In this document: positions 9,492 to 16,773 of the stretch, piece by piece
How the letters are laid out: each line of letters begins with the position of its first letter
How positions within the stretch are numbered: the stretch's first letter is position 1
DNA from: Enteractinococcus helveticum
Lineage (GTDB): Bacteria; Actinomycetota; Actinomycetes; Actinomycetales; Micrococcaceae
Assembly: GCF_020742345.1 (NCBI RefSeq)
Contig: NZ_DYXC01000072.1
Coordinates: forward strand, 124,001 to 188,000
Length of the DNA stretch: 64,000 nucleotides
Reading direction: 5' to 3'
Translations under genes and position numbers: made by a program
The notes under the pieces: generated by a model
Seen by the model: only the letters and a program-made list of their open reading frames with translations
Told to the model about the DNA's origin: nothing
The model's database searches: none

Positions 9492-9740
9492 TTATGAGGC
9501 GCGACGAGCGCGAGCCTTACGACGCTTCAGCGCGCGGCGTTCGTCCTCGCTCATGCCACCCCAGACACCGGAGTCTTGGCCGGTCTCAATTGCCCATTGC
9601 AGACAGACTTCTTGAACTGGGCAGGTACGGCAGATTGCTTTGGCTTCTTCTATCTGCAGTAATGCAGGGCCAGTATTGCCTACTGGGAAGAATAGTTCTG
9701 GGTCTTTGTCAAGACAGGCAGCTTTACTGCGCCAATCCAT
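9492..9740 (-). CDS. whiB1: WhiB1-type Fe-S transcriptional regulator
   Basis: An 82-residue WhiB-like protein. The four iron-sulfur ligands are visible as Cys9, Cys37, Cys40 and Cys46 (the last three in the C-x2-C-x5-C arrangement), followed by the turn GVWGGMSEDERRALKRR and a basic tail. The segment DPELFFPVGNTGPAL matches WhiB1 most closely. WhiB1 holds a 4Fe-4S cluster that reacts with nitric oxide and works with the principal sigma factor. The ATG is preceded by GGGAGCG. A short inverted repeat (ACGCTT at 9760-9765, AAGCGT at 9769-9774) lies just upstream of the Shine-Dalgarno sequence and would form a small hairpin in the leader. Confidence 0.93.
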   Translation of the reverse strand: MDWRSKAACLDKDPELFFPVGNTGPALLQIEEAKAICRTCPVQEVCLQWAIETGQDSGVWGGMSEDERRALKRRKARARRAS

Positions 9741-10082
9741 TATAATCGCTCCCTAAATGACGCTTTCTAAGCGTGAAATAAAAGTACCTTGTGATCGGTA
9801 ATTAAAAACGCGTCAGTCTCGATGACACGTGATGTGTCCCATAAAGACAAACAGATTACGGATCTCCATTAATGTGTTATGAACCAGCTTTTCACGGAGT
9901 GTGCACCTCTTCAAGAGCTTTTCCGAGAATTCTTCCGAAAACCGCGAGTTGTTAATCACATTGAACAGTGAAAGTGATGAGCGATGATGCGATGATCACA
10001 TCAAGGGTGCCCAAATGACGATACGCTGAGACGTGCATCTTTTTGTCTTACAGTCGATTTTTTTTAGTCATGGAGTTACGAC
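9741..10082. other. Intergenic region, divergent whiB1 / membrane protein
   Basis: These 342 bases hold no convincing gene. They contain the whiB1 leader hairpin (9760-9774), a spaced palindrome GACAC-N5-GTGTC (9824-9838) that could be an operator, and on the plus strand a promoter-like pair, CTGAGA (10026-10031) and TACAGT (10049-10054) with a 17-base spacer, which would serve the gene at 10083. The same -10 hexamer, TACAGT, is seen in the infC promoter. Confidence 0.4.
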
Positions 10083-10487
10083 ATGTCACAGTCACCACAG
10101 AGCACTCAAGCGTTCCTTTTCGTGAGGGCTGTGGTTCTCGTGGTTTTGGGTCAAGCCGTTGCGCTTTTAGTTAGCGCCGTCCTAACGATTATGGGCAGCG
10201 GGACGGGTCAGCTGCCAGTCTCAGCGATTATCTTCTTAGTCTTCTTGTATTTACTTGGTACCGTATGGTTGATCGCTGCCGCTGTTGGGGTCAATAAAGG
10301 CAAGGCGTGGCCGCGCGGTGCGTTGATCGTTGCAGAATTGTTGGCGGTAATCGTTTCATTTACCTATTTCCAACTTGGCGACATCTTGCTGGGCGGTGCG
10401 CTGATAATCTCGGGTGGCGTCGTGTTGATCTTGCTGTTCACTCCGGCGCTGAACAACCATCTTGTGCAACGCCGGAGTCGAGAATAA
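10083..10487 (+). CDS. Small four-helix membrane protein, unknown
   Basis: A 134-residue hydrophobic protein with four predicted membrane helices: about 14-36 (VVLVVLGQAVALLVSAVLTI), 43-65 (VSAIIFLVFLYLLGTVWLIA), 75-93 and 98-120. The last few residues (QRRSRE) are basic and probably cytoplasmic. GGAG with a 7-base spacer precedes the ATG, and a promoter-like pair lies at 10026-10054. It ends 3 bases before the stop of the convergent DUF1844 gene, with no terminator visible between them. I recognise no family beyond 'small integral membrane protein' and assign no function. Confidence 0.75.
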   Translation: MSQSPQSTQAFLFVRAVVLVVLGQAVALLVSAVLTIMGSGTGQLPVSAIIFLVFLYLLGTVWLIAAAVGVNKGKAWPRGALIVAELLAVIVSFTYFQLGDILLGGALIISGGVVLILLFTPALNNHLVQRRSRE

Positions 10488-10490
10488 TTG

Positions 10491-10877
10491 TTAGTTGACT
10501 GGTCCGGTGTATTTTTCGCCGGGCCCTTGACCCGGTGGGTCAGGGACAATGGACTCCTCCCGGAAGGCCAGCTGCAGACTCCGCAGGCCGTCACGAAGTG
10601 GTGCAGCGTGAGCCGCACCCATGTCAGCGGCACCCGCAACAATGAGTCCGGCAAGTGCGGTGATGAGCTTGCGCGCCTCATCAAGGTCAATATGGTCCCG
10701 GGCATTCGGCATGTCACCCAACCCAACTTTGACAGCAGCTGCTGTCATCAGGTGGACAGCCGTCGTGGAGATAACTTCGGCGGCGGGTACTTCGTGGATC
10801 TCGCGGACTTGATTCTCGACGTCATCCAGCCCGAATGCATATACACCGTCTTGGGTGTGATCATGTGGTTCAGTCAT
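10491..10877 (-). CDS. DUF1844 family protein
   Basis: A 128-residue protein starting at the ATG at 10877; the frame stays open further upstream, but that part lacks family resemblance. The core EVISTTAVHLMTAAAVKVGL, then LDEARKLITALAGLIVAGA, is typical of DUF1844 proteins: two amphipathic or weakly hydrophobic helices and a proline/glycine-rich tail (IVPDPPGQGPGEKYTGPVN). The family is often found next to infC in actinobacteria, as here, where it is divergent from the infC leader. The function is unknown. No clear Shine-Dalgarno sequence precedes the chosen ATG. Confidence 0.82.
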   Translation of the reverse strand: MTEPHDHTQDGVYAFGLDDVENQVREIHEVPAAEVISTTAVHLMTAAAVKVGLGDMPNARDHIDLDEARKLITALAGLIVAGAADMGAAHAAPLRDGLRSLQLAFREESIVPDPPGQGPGEKYTGPVN

Positions 10878-10966
10878 ACGTCTAAGCTTGGCACAACTTG
10901 TGTCGGAAAATTTCAGTGGGACAGAATTTTCGTGCAGAGAGGAGACGCAAGGCCCATTACACCAAA

Positions 10967-10995
10967 TTGAGATCAATGGTCGAACATGATACAGT
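10967..10995 (+). promoter_or_regulatory. infC operon promoter
   Basis: TTGAGA (10967-10972) and TACAGT (10990-10995) are separated by 17 bases, a good match to a vegetative actinobacterial promoter. Transcription would start near 11002, giving a leader of about 220 bases before the infC start codon. Confidence 0.6.
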
Positions 10996-11005
10996 GTATC
11001 GACGT

Positions 11006-11101
11006 ATGACAAGTGGAGGTTTCCTCCCACCCGCCGACGGATTTATGTCTTGTTATCGGGTAGCCCGAATGAAGCTTAAGCTTTCTTCGATGAGTCGATA
11101 A
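11006..11101 (+). CDS. Putative infC leader peptide
   Basis: A 31-codon ORF whose ATG lies about 4 bases after the predicted transcription start, so it would be read as a nearly leaderless message. It begins MTSGGFLPPADG and ends LSSMSR. Its TAA stop (11099-11101) lies inside the 5' arm of the hairpin at 11096-11118, and its first codons contain the segment AGTGGAGG that can pair with the terminator arm. A ribosome reading it would therefore interfere with the leader pairings. No homologue is known to me. It could also be a chance ORF. Confidence 0.35.
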   Translation: MTSGGFLPPADGFMSCYRVARMKLKLSSMSR

Positions 11102-11155
11102 CACCCCTTGTGTTATCGGTTTAGCCTCCACTGTCTTTGCAGGGAGGCATTTTTT
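11012..11155 (+). promoter_or_regulatory. infC leader attenuator with alternative pairings
   Basis: Four elements can be read directly. (1) The segment TGTTATCG occurs at 11051-11058 and again at 11111-11118; CGATAACA (11096-11103) lies between and can pair with only one copy at a time. (2) With the second copy it forms a 9-base stem (CGATAACAC / GTGTTATCG, loop CCCTT). (3) GCCTCC-a-CTG (11124-11133) and CAGGGAGGC (11140-11148), followed by six T (11150-11155), form an intrinsic terminator. (4) AGTGGAGG (11012-11019) is the exact complement of CCTCCACT (11125-11132) in the terminator 5' arm and can act as antiterminator, but it can also fold locally with CCTCCCAC (11023-11030). This is a typical attenuator layout ahead of infC. 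No folding energies were computed. Confidence 0.6.
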
Positions 11156-11224
11156 ATGTCTCTCCTGGAAGCCACCATGGGGAGTGGTGACTACCAGTAT
11201 GACACCCAAGCAAGGAGATATCTC

Positions 11225-11944
11225 ATTAGCGAGCCAAGAGTAAACGAACGCATTCGCGTGCCCGAGGTCCGGTTGGTTGGCCCAGAGGGCGAACAGGTCG
11301 GGATCGTGCGCATTGAAGATGCGTTGCGGTTGGCTGTTGAAGCTGATTTAGATTTGGTGGAAGTGGCTCCCAAAGCTAAACCACCTGTTGCCAAATTGAT
11401 GGACTTCGGTAAATGGAAATACGAGGCGGCTGTCAAAGCCCGGCAGTCACGCCGCAACCAGGCAACTACCCAGCTGAAGGAAGTTCGCTTCCGTCTAAAA
11501 ATTGAAGACCACGACTACCAGACCAAAGTCTCCCAGGCTCAGAAGTTCCTGAAGTCTGGTGACAAAGTCAAAGCAATGATCCAGTTCCGTGGCCGCGAAC
11601 AACAACGTCCTGAACTTGGTGTTCAGTTATTGGAACGCTTCGCTGATGATGTTGCCGAGTTCGGCGAGGTTGAATCTAAACCTCGTCAAGACGGTCGAAA
11701 CATGGTTATGGTGGTTGGCCCTCTAAGGGGTGCACAAGCTACTCGCGGAAAAGGCGGAGCTCATAAGCCTCGTCAGGGTGGCGGTTCCCGTCGTGACCGT
11801 GCGGCAGCTGCTGCACGTGAAGCACGTGAAGAAGAAGCACAGCGAGCAGAACCAAAGAATTCGATTGCTGATGCCATGCCAGAAGAACTGAAACAACAAG
11901 CCTCGCAGGCCAATGATGGTCCCAAACCTGGACCAAAAAACTAA
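11225..11944 (+). CDS. infC: Translation initiation factor IF-3
   Basis: A 239-residue IF-3, which binds the 30S subunit, checks start-codon and initiator-tRNA pairing and prevents early subunit joining. The N-domain (RVNERIRVPEVRLVGPEGEQ), linker and C-domain (IKFRGREQ-like segment read as IQFRGREQQRPELG) are intact, and a low-complexity Ala/Arg/Glu tail follows. I place the start at an AUU codon (11225), because AAGGAGA lies at the right distance (11211-11217), SEPRVNERIRV aligns with known IF-3 N-termini, and any earlier in-frame start would have to be translated through the terminator hairpin at 11124-11155 or begin without a ribosome site. AUU starts are discriminated against by IF-3 itself, which gives autoregulation in E. 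coli. It is the first gene of infC-rpmI-rplT. Confidence 0.93.
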   Translation: MSEPRVNERIRVPEVRLVGPEGEQVGIVRIEDALRLAVEADLDLVEVAPKAKPPVAKLMDFGKWKYEAAVKARQSRRNQATTQLKEVRFRLKIEDHDYQTKVSQAQKFLKSGDKVKAMIQFRGREQQRPELGVQLLERFADDVAEFGEVESKPRQDGRNMVMVVGPLRGAQATRGKGGAHKPRQGGGSRRDRAAAAAREAREEEAQRAEPKNSIADAMPEELKQQASQANDGPKPGPKN

Positions 11945-12066
11945 ACAGTTCGTTTTGATGAAAAATTGCCCGAGCTGATCTCGGTTCCGGGACACAGCGT
12001 CTTGTCACAAGACTGAGACTGGTTTCGTGCGGAAGCCAGCTGATAACGATAAGGAGAACGGCCACT

Positions 12067-12261
12067 ATGCCGAAAATGAAGACTCACAACGGTGCCCGCA
12101 AGCGCTTCCGCGTGACCGGGTCAGGAAAGCTGATGCGCGAACGTGCAAACCGCCGTCACTACCTGGAGCACAAGTCCTCACGCTACAAACGTCGTCTGAA
12201 GCCAGACGTCGCGCTGGCTAAAGCTGACGTCGCACGCATTCGTCGCATGCTTGGCATCTAG
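12067..12261 (+). CDS. rpmI: 50S ribosomal protein bL35
   Basis: A 64-residue, strongly basic protein starting MPKMKTHNGARKRFRVTGSG, the standard bL35 sequence, ending with RRMLGI. It belongs to the large ribosomal subunit. The ATG is preceded by AAGGAG within the 122-base gap after infC. The order infC-rpmI-rplT is conserved across bacteria, so expression probably depends on the leader upstream of infC. Confidence 0.97.
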   Translation: MPKMKTHNGARKRFRVTGSGKLMRERANRRHYLEHKSSRYKRRLKPDVALAKADVARIRRMLGI

Positions 12262-12334
12262 CAGACCTCTACAGGTACCATCACCATCAGTTTTCTCCCC
12301 ACCAAAGGGAATATATAAATAAGGAGTAGAACGC

Positions 12335-12718
12335 ATGGCACGTGTCAAACGTTCGATTAACGCAAAAAAGAAGCGCCGCACAGTACTGCAGCGCGCTAAA
12401 GGCTACCGCGGTCAGCGCTCACGTCTATACCGTAAAGCACACGAACAGCTGCTGCACTCGTTTGTCTATAACTACCAGCACCGCCATAAGCGTAAGGGCG
12501 ACTTCCGTCGTCTGTGGATTACCCGCATCAACGCGGCTGCACGTGCCAACGGTATGACTTACAACCGTTTCATCCAGGGTCTGAAACTGGCTGAAATTGA
12601 ATTGGACCGTCGTATGCTGGCTGAAATTGCCGTATCTGACGCAGAGACATTCTCCGCTCTGGTCAAAATGGCAAAAGAAGCTTTGCCTGCAGACGTCAAC
12701 GCACCTGCCGCTAAATAA
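12335..12718 (+). CDS. rplT: 50S ribosomal protein bL20
   Basis: A 127-residue bL20 starting MARVKRSINAKKKRR, of usual family length. It binds 23S rRNA early in assembly of the large subunit. In Firmicutes and Proteobacteria bL20 represses its own operon by binding mRNA that mimics its rRNA site; whether that happens here is not visible. AAGGAG precedes the ATG. The Ala/Pro-rich C-terminus (LPADVNAPAAK) is an actinobacterial extension. Confidence 0.97.
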   Translation: MARVKRSINAKKKRRTVLQRAKGYRGQRSRLYRKAHEQLLHSFVYNYQHRHKRKGDFRRLWITRINAAARANGMTYNRFIQGLKLAEIELDRRMLAEIAVSDAETFSALVKMAKEALPADVNAPAAK

Positions 12719-12735
12719 CATTTAGCACTCAGAAC

Positions 12736-13617
12736 ATGACACAACGCCCCGTCAATCTGATGGATAACCCGTATGCCGATCGCGTCAAACGGGTCGCCCG
12801 GTTGGCGGGGCGTTCTGCTGTGCGAAACCGTCGACAGCAATTTCTGGCCGAAGGTCCACAATCAGCGACCGAGGCTATCCGTGCCCACCTCGGATTGCTC
12901 AAACTATCTGAGCCTGCCCAACAAATGTGGCCGATTGGTGAAACTGTAGCGGAAGTGTATTACACACAGCGGCTTGCAACTTCTCACCCTGACCTCTTTG
13001 CGCTCGTACAGCAACTTCCCGCCCATGTGTTCGTCGCTGAGACATCGGATCAAGTGCTACAGTCCATGTCCGATGCGGTAGTCCATCAGGGCATCGTTGC
13101 CGTCGTCAACATGCCATCAAATAATTTTCAACCATCTCCGCGCGCTGATTTAGTTGCTGGAATTGTACGCGTTCAAGATCCAGGTAATGTCGGCACAATC
13201 ATTCGCGTTGCCGATGCGTCTGGCGCTGATTATGCTCTGGCTACTCCAGGCACAGTCGATATCTACAACCCCAAAACTGTCAGGTCCACAGCGGGTTCAC
13301 TGTTTCACCTTCCGGTCTACCCCCGGGTAGAAATAGGTGCATTCGTTGCATCGTTTCAGGGACGAATCTTCGCTGCAGATGGTTATGGCACTCGGGTATT
13401 AGACCAGACAGACCCCGGCATGCTCAATGAACCAACGGCTTGGTTATTTGGTAATGAAGGCCAAGGACTCAATGACCATGAACTTCGATTGGCCGATCAA
13501 AGGGTAGCAGTTCCCCTCTATGGCTTAGCAGAATCATTGAACGTGGCTACTGCAGCAACGATCTGTCTATACTCTTCCGCTATGGCTCAGCGTCGCTATG
13601 AACCATTGACCAGCTGA
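12736..13617 (+). CDS. TrmH/SpoU-family RNA methyltransferase
   Basis: A 293-residue protein with an N-terminal substrate-binding domain (about 1-110, beginning NPYADRVKRVARLAGRSAVR) and a SPOUT methyltransferase domain. The SPOUT motifs are present: motif 1 (VRVQDPGNVGTIIRVADASG), motif 2 (AWLFGNEGQGL) and motif 3 (VAVPLYGLAESLNVATAATI). It probably 2'-O-methylates a ribose in rRNA or tRNA using SAM; the exact target cannot be read from sequence. It starts 17 bases after rplT and is probably co-transcribed with it. Its last 22 bases overlap the end of the convergent EssC-like gene. In many relatives pheS and pheT follow at this place; here they do not. Confidence 0.9.
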   Translation: MTQRPVNLMDNPYADRVKRVARLAGRSAVRNRRQQFLAEGPQSATEAIRAHLGLLKLSEPAQQMWPIGETVAEVYYTQRLATSHPDLFALVQQLPAHVFVAETSDQVLQSMSDAVVHQGIVAVVNMPSNNFQPSPRADLVAGIVRVQDPGNVGTIIRVADASGADYALATPGTVDIYNPKTVRSTAGSLFHLPVYPRVEIGAFVASFQGRIFAADGYGTRVLDQTDPGMLNEPTAWLFGNEGQGLNDHELRLADQRVAVPLYGLAESLNVATAATICLYSSAMAQRRYEPLTS

Positions 13618-16571
13618 ACTTCCCAACCACCGTTAGGCTCATCCGCTGTGACCAAGACTGCACGAGATGTCACCGTTGGGGTATCTACAAGCTTGGGCCA
13701 AATCATCCGATGTTCGATCGATGAATTCTTGGGTAAATAGAATCGATCGGGAATCATTCCGAGTAAACGACCTCCGGCGAGTTCTCGGCCACCAAACACA
13801 TACACTTTCAAATTCGTAGAGTACTGTCGCATGATTTGAATTAGCTGTTCTTCAAAACCCTGAAAACTACCTGTTACGAGCGCATCAGCCCAACTACCCC
13901 AATCAGCAATGACTATGATGACTTCTGCACTGGTAGCCAGGACTGTTGCGGTATCCGCTAGGAACTGTTTTAGCACATCTGCGTTCGCCGCAGAATGGTG
14001 TAAGTATGTGTCCCACCCCTTTGAGGTCTGTACGTGAGGCTGTCCATCAAGAAATATTCGGTGAACTGCCGTTCCCAAAACATAGCGTGACGTTTCATAC
14101 AGTGACTGTGTAATGCCACTATCTGCTGCACCAATCCAGGCGACAGACCTAGACAGCACAAATTCTTCGCTACCGGAAGGTGCCTGGCCGAGGTAAACCG
14201 GAAACTGTCTGGACTGCATAGGGTCATCGACTAACCCGATAGCGGTGGCTTCCATGCTACTGTCGACAGGCTGAAGAGCAGACTTAGATATATGCTGTGG
14301 CAAAGCCGGCAATATAATCGGATCAGGAAGCGGCAGGTCACTGGCTCGTTCCCGTAGTGTTTGAACAAGCGCTGACCAATCCGTTGTGGTTTGGTCGAAC
14401 GACCGCTGGGAAGTGTCGATGGGTTGCAGAACCACTGGCTCGTCATCCAGTAGATAGCGACACGTCTGAAAAAGTTGAGGTTTACTTGCTCCACCCTTGT
14501 AGTACGCCCGTCCAGGTGTCGTAGGGGAGATCGAAAATGCTTCAGCAGTCCCTAAAACATCCCATGAATCATGCTCAGTGGCAGTTCTCAGACAGATTGA
14601 TGATCCGATATTTGCCCGAATGTCGGCACTGACAGCGCCTTGTGTTCGTTGGGTGGCGATAATGAGATGAAACCCAAGTGATCTACCCGTGGCCGCAAGG
14701 TGGGCGAGCGTTGTCGACGCCTCTGGGTTCTGCTCGACTAATACTCTGAGCTCATCAATCGCTACGACGAGCCGGGGTAAGACGATATGAGGTGCCCGAC
14801 GCCGGAAATCGTCATAATCTGCCACTTGATAGTCAGAAAATAGGCGTTCTCTGCGAAACAGTTCGGCGGCGATGGCTTTGAGAGATCGCAAAGAAGTTGC
14901 TGCTATATGGTTAGTCTCCACACTCATAACGTGTGGCAGCATGGCTAATACATTGAAAGATGAACCGCCTTTGAAATCCAACAGAATCATGCTGATCTCG
15001 CACGGGGGATAACGTTCCGCAAAACCAGCCAGCAGCGTGAGTAACAGTTCAGATTTGCCAGATCCAGTGGTTCCAGTAATAAGGACATGCGGGCCGTCGG
15101 AAACCAGATCGAAAGTCAGACCAAGCGTTCCGGTCCCCAAACTTGTTGCAAGTTGCGATATTGCCTGACCACGCATACACGGTGACGACAACACCAGGTG
15201 ATTAGAACTGGGCTGATGAGCTGGTTGGTGTAGTCCTAGTTCGTGCGTGATCCGGTCAAGAAGTATGCTGCTAATGCCAATTGGGACGACATCGGTTGCA
15301 GTCCATGAACCCGTAATTCGATGACTATTGAGATCCAATACGATGGTGGAACTATCTGCAAAATAGACATCCTTGGTGAATATCAGGTGGTGTACTGAGG
15401 CGTTGTCTGATGGAGTGAGGCCATCCGATATCTCTACGCGAGGTGAACCACCCACCTGGTGACCATCGATGACTAGACCTGTCGCCGTGGCTCGGACATG
15501 GCGCAACAGCTGAGCAATGATCCAGTTCTTCAGCGGCTGAAGAAGGTCTGATTCTCCAATGATTACGGTGCGCTGGCCTGGTAGCAGTTCTAGGACCAAG
15601 TCAGTCCGTGCATCTAGATACGCATCCCATTGCTGCGTATTTTGGACATGCAGCATCTGCGCTTTGCAGATACCAGATCCTACGTGAATGACTGGATTCT
15701 CCGGCTGCTTTTTCGTTAGGGCTAGGGGATCAGCTACGTGAGCTGTCAAAGCTAACATCAGCTGAGACGGAGTGAAGATGCTGTTGTGAATGTTCTCCAC
15801 CGTTGAGGCGAGTGCCGCACTGATCTTCTCGATGAATCGCCTCCGAGACTTTCGATATTGCGTGATGAGCACAAAAGCAATGATGACAGAAATTCCCGAA
15901 AACAACAGAAAATACCACATCCCGGTAACGACCATCAGCACTATGCCGATCAACAAGGGGGCAGCTGCACCAATCACCTGCAGAACTATGTTGGGCGGTG
16001 AGGGAGGCTGGCCACAAGAGACTTCGAAGGCGCCCGGATAGTGAGGAACGCGCAATCGGTCGCCGGCACCTCGATGAAGTTTGAACCGTGTCCTACCTGC
16101 CACAAACGTCTCATCGGACTCCCAATGGACGGGGATATCGTGTATCGGGGTGACGACTGTGCCGTTGGAAGACATTCGAATGTTAAAGTCATGAGCCGAG
16201 AGCCATGGATCACGGATTTGCGCTTGAGAACCACTTCTTCCGACAGCGAGGTTAGCTCGAGTCAGGGGAAAGATTCTGCCAGCGTCGCGACCTTCATCGG
16301 TCACTAGTAAGAGCCTGGATTCTGGCTCACTGATTGCAGCGGCCTGAGCCGGTTTTGCTATCAGATATCCCACGCCATCAGACCACAGCTGTGAGAGTTG
16401 CTGCACAGTCATGTCATCCAACGGTAGTTTTTGAATGTAAAACCTGAGGTTCTTTGCGCCGGGAACCACTTGACGTAAGTGCAAAGCTAGGCCACCACCC
16501 CCATCTGAAGGGATACGATTGAGATGCCACCAGGTAGGACTATCAGGCAAACCAAAGATTTGGAGTAGCAT
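13596..16571 (-). CDS. EssC/FtsK-like ATPase, type VII secretion-like
   Basis: A 991-residue protein with an N-terminal ubiquitin-like/FHA-like region (FHA-like part about 90-180), two membrane helices (about 205-250, IVLQVIGAAAPLLIGIVLMV then LLFSGISVIIAFVLI), and an FtsK/SpoIIIE ATPase domain. The latter has Walker A GTTGSGKSE near residue 500 and Walker B VVAIDEL near 605. A second ATPase-like domain near residue 812 has a degenerate loop (GAADSGITQS, lysine lost). This is the layout of EssC/EccC, the motor of type VII secretion. No WXG100, EccB, EccD or EccE gene is nearby. The start is the ATG at 16571 because GAAAGG lies 6 bases upstream; the frame extends 8 codons further. It is convergent with the methyltransferase gene and divergent from cpaF. 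Confidence 0.82.
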   Translation of the reverse strand: MLLQIFGLPDSPTWWHLNRIPSDGGGGLALHLRQVVPGAKNLRFYIQKLPLDDMTVQQLSQLWSDGVGYLIAKPAQAAAISEPESRLLLVTDEGRDAGRIFPLTRANLAVGRSGSQAQIRDPWLSAHDFNIRMSSNGTVVTPIHDIPVHWESDETFVAGRTRFKLHRGAGDRLRVPHYPGAFEVSCGQPPSPPNIVLQVIGAAAPLLIGIVLMVVTGMWYFLLFSGISVIIAFVLITQYRKSRRRFIEKISAALASTVENIHNSIFTPSQLMLALTAHVADPLALTKKQPENPVIHVGSGICKAQMLHVQNTQQWDAYLDARTDLVLELLPGQRTVIIGESDLLQPLKNWIIAQLLRHVRATATGLVIDGHQVGGSPRVEISDGLTPSDNASVHHLIFTKDVYFADSSTIVLDLNSHRITGSWTATDVVPIGISSILLDRITHELGLHQPAHQPSSNHLVLSSPCMRGQAISQLATSLGTGTLGLTFDLVSDGPHVLITGTTGSGKSELLLTLLAGFAERYPPCEISMILLDFKGGSSFNVLAMLPHVMSVETNHIAATSLRSLKAIAAELFRRERLFSDYQVADYDDFRRRAPHIVLPRLVVAIDELRVLVEQNPEASTTLAHLAATGRSLGFHLIIATQRTQGAVSADIRANIGSSICLRTATEHDSWDVLGTAEAFSISPTTPGRAYYKGGASKPQLFQTCRYLLDDEPVVLQPIDTSQRSFDQTTTDWSALVQTLRERASDLPLPDPIILPALPQHISKSALQPVDSSMEATAIGLVDDPMQSRQFPVYLGQAPSGSEEFVLSRSVAWIGAADSGITQSLYETSRYVLGTAVHRIFLDGQPHVQTSKGWDTYLHHSAANADVLKQFLADTATVLATSAEVIIVIADWGSWADALVTGSFQGFEEQLIQIMRQYSTNLKVYVFGGRELAGGRLLGMIPDRFYLPKNSSIEHRMIWPKLVDTPTVTSRAVLVTADEPNGGWEVQLVNGS

Positions 16572-16773
16572 TCCTTTCCTTTCGCGTCTGTCCACTCATA
16601 TTCGTGCATTTGCGGCTTATGGTGAAGATAATTTCCTACGCATGTGGAAAATGAAAGCAATCATTGCGGTTATCCACAAAGCGTCAATCAAGGCTTGAAA
16701 CATAAAGCTGAGTTGACGAAAGTGAATCGTGTCACCAACTCATTAAATGCACCTTGGTTGAAGACGGAGACCC

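Noticed and set aside
11108..11224. An infC N-terminal extension from the in-frame codons at 11108 or 11156.
   Set aside because: It would translate through the terminator hairpin or lack a ribosome site, and the text has no IF-3 resemblance before the AUU at 11225.
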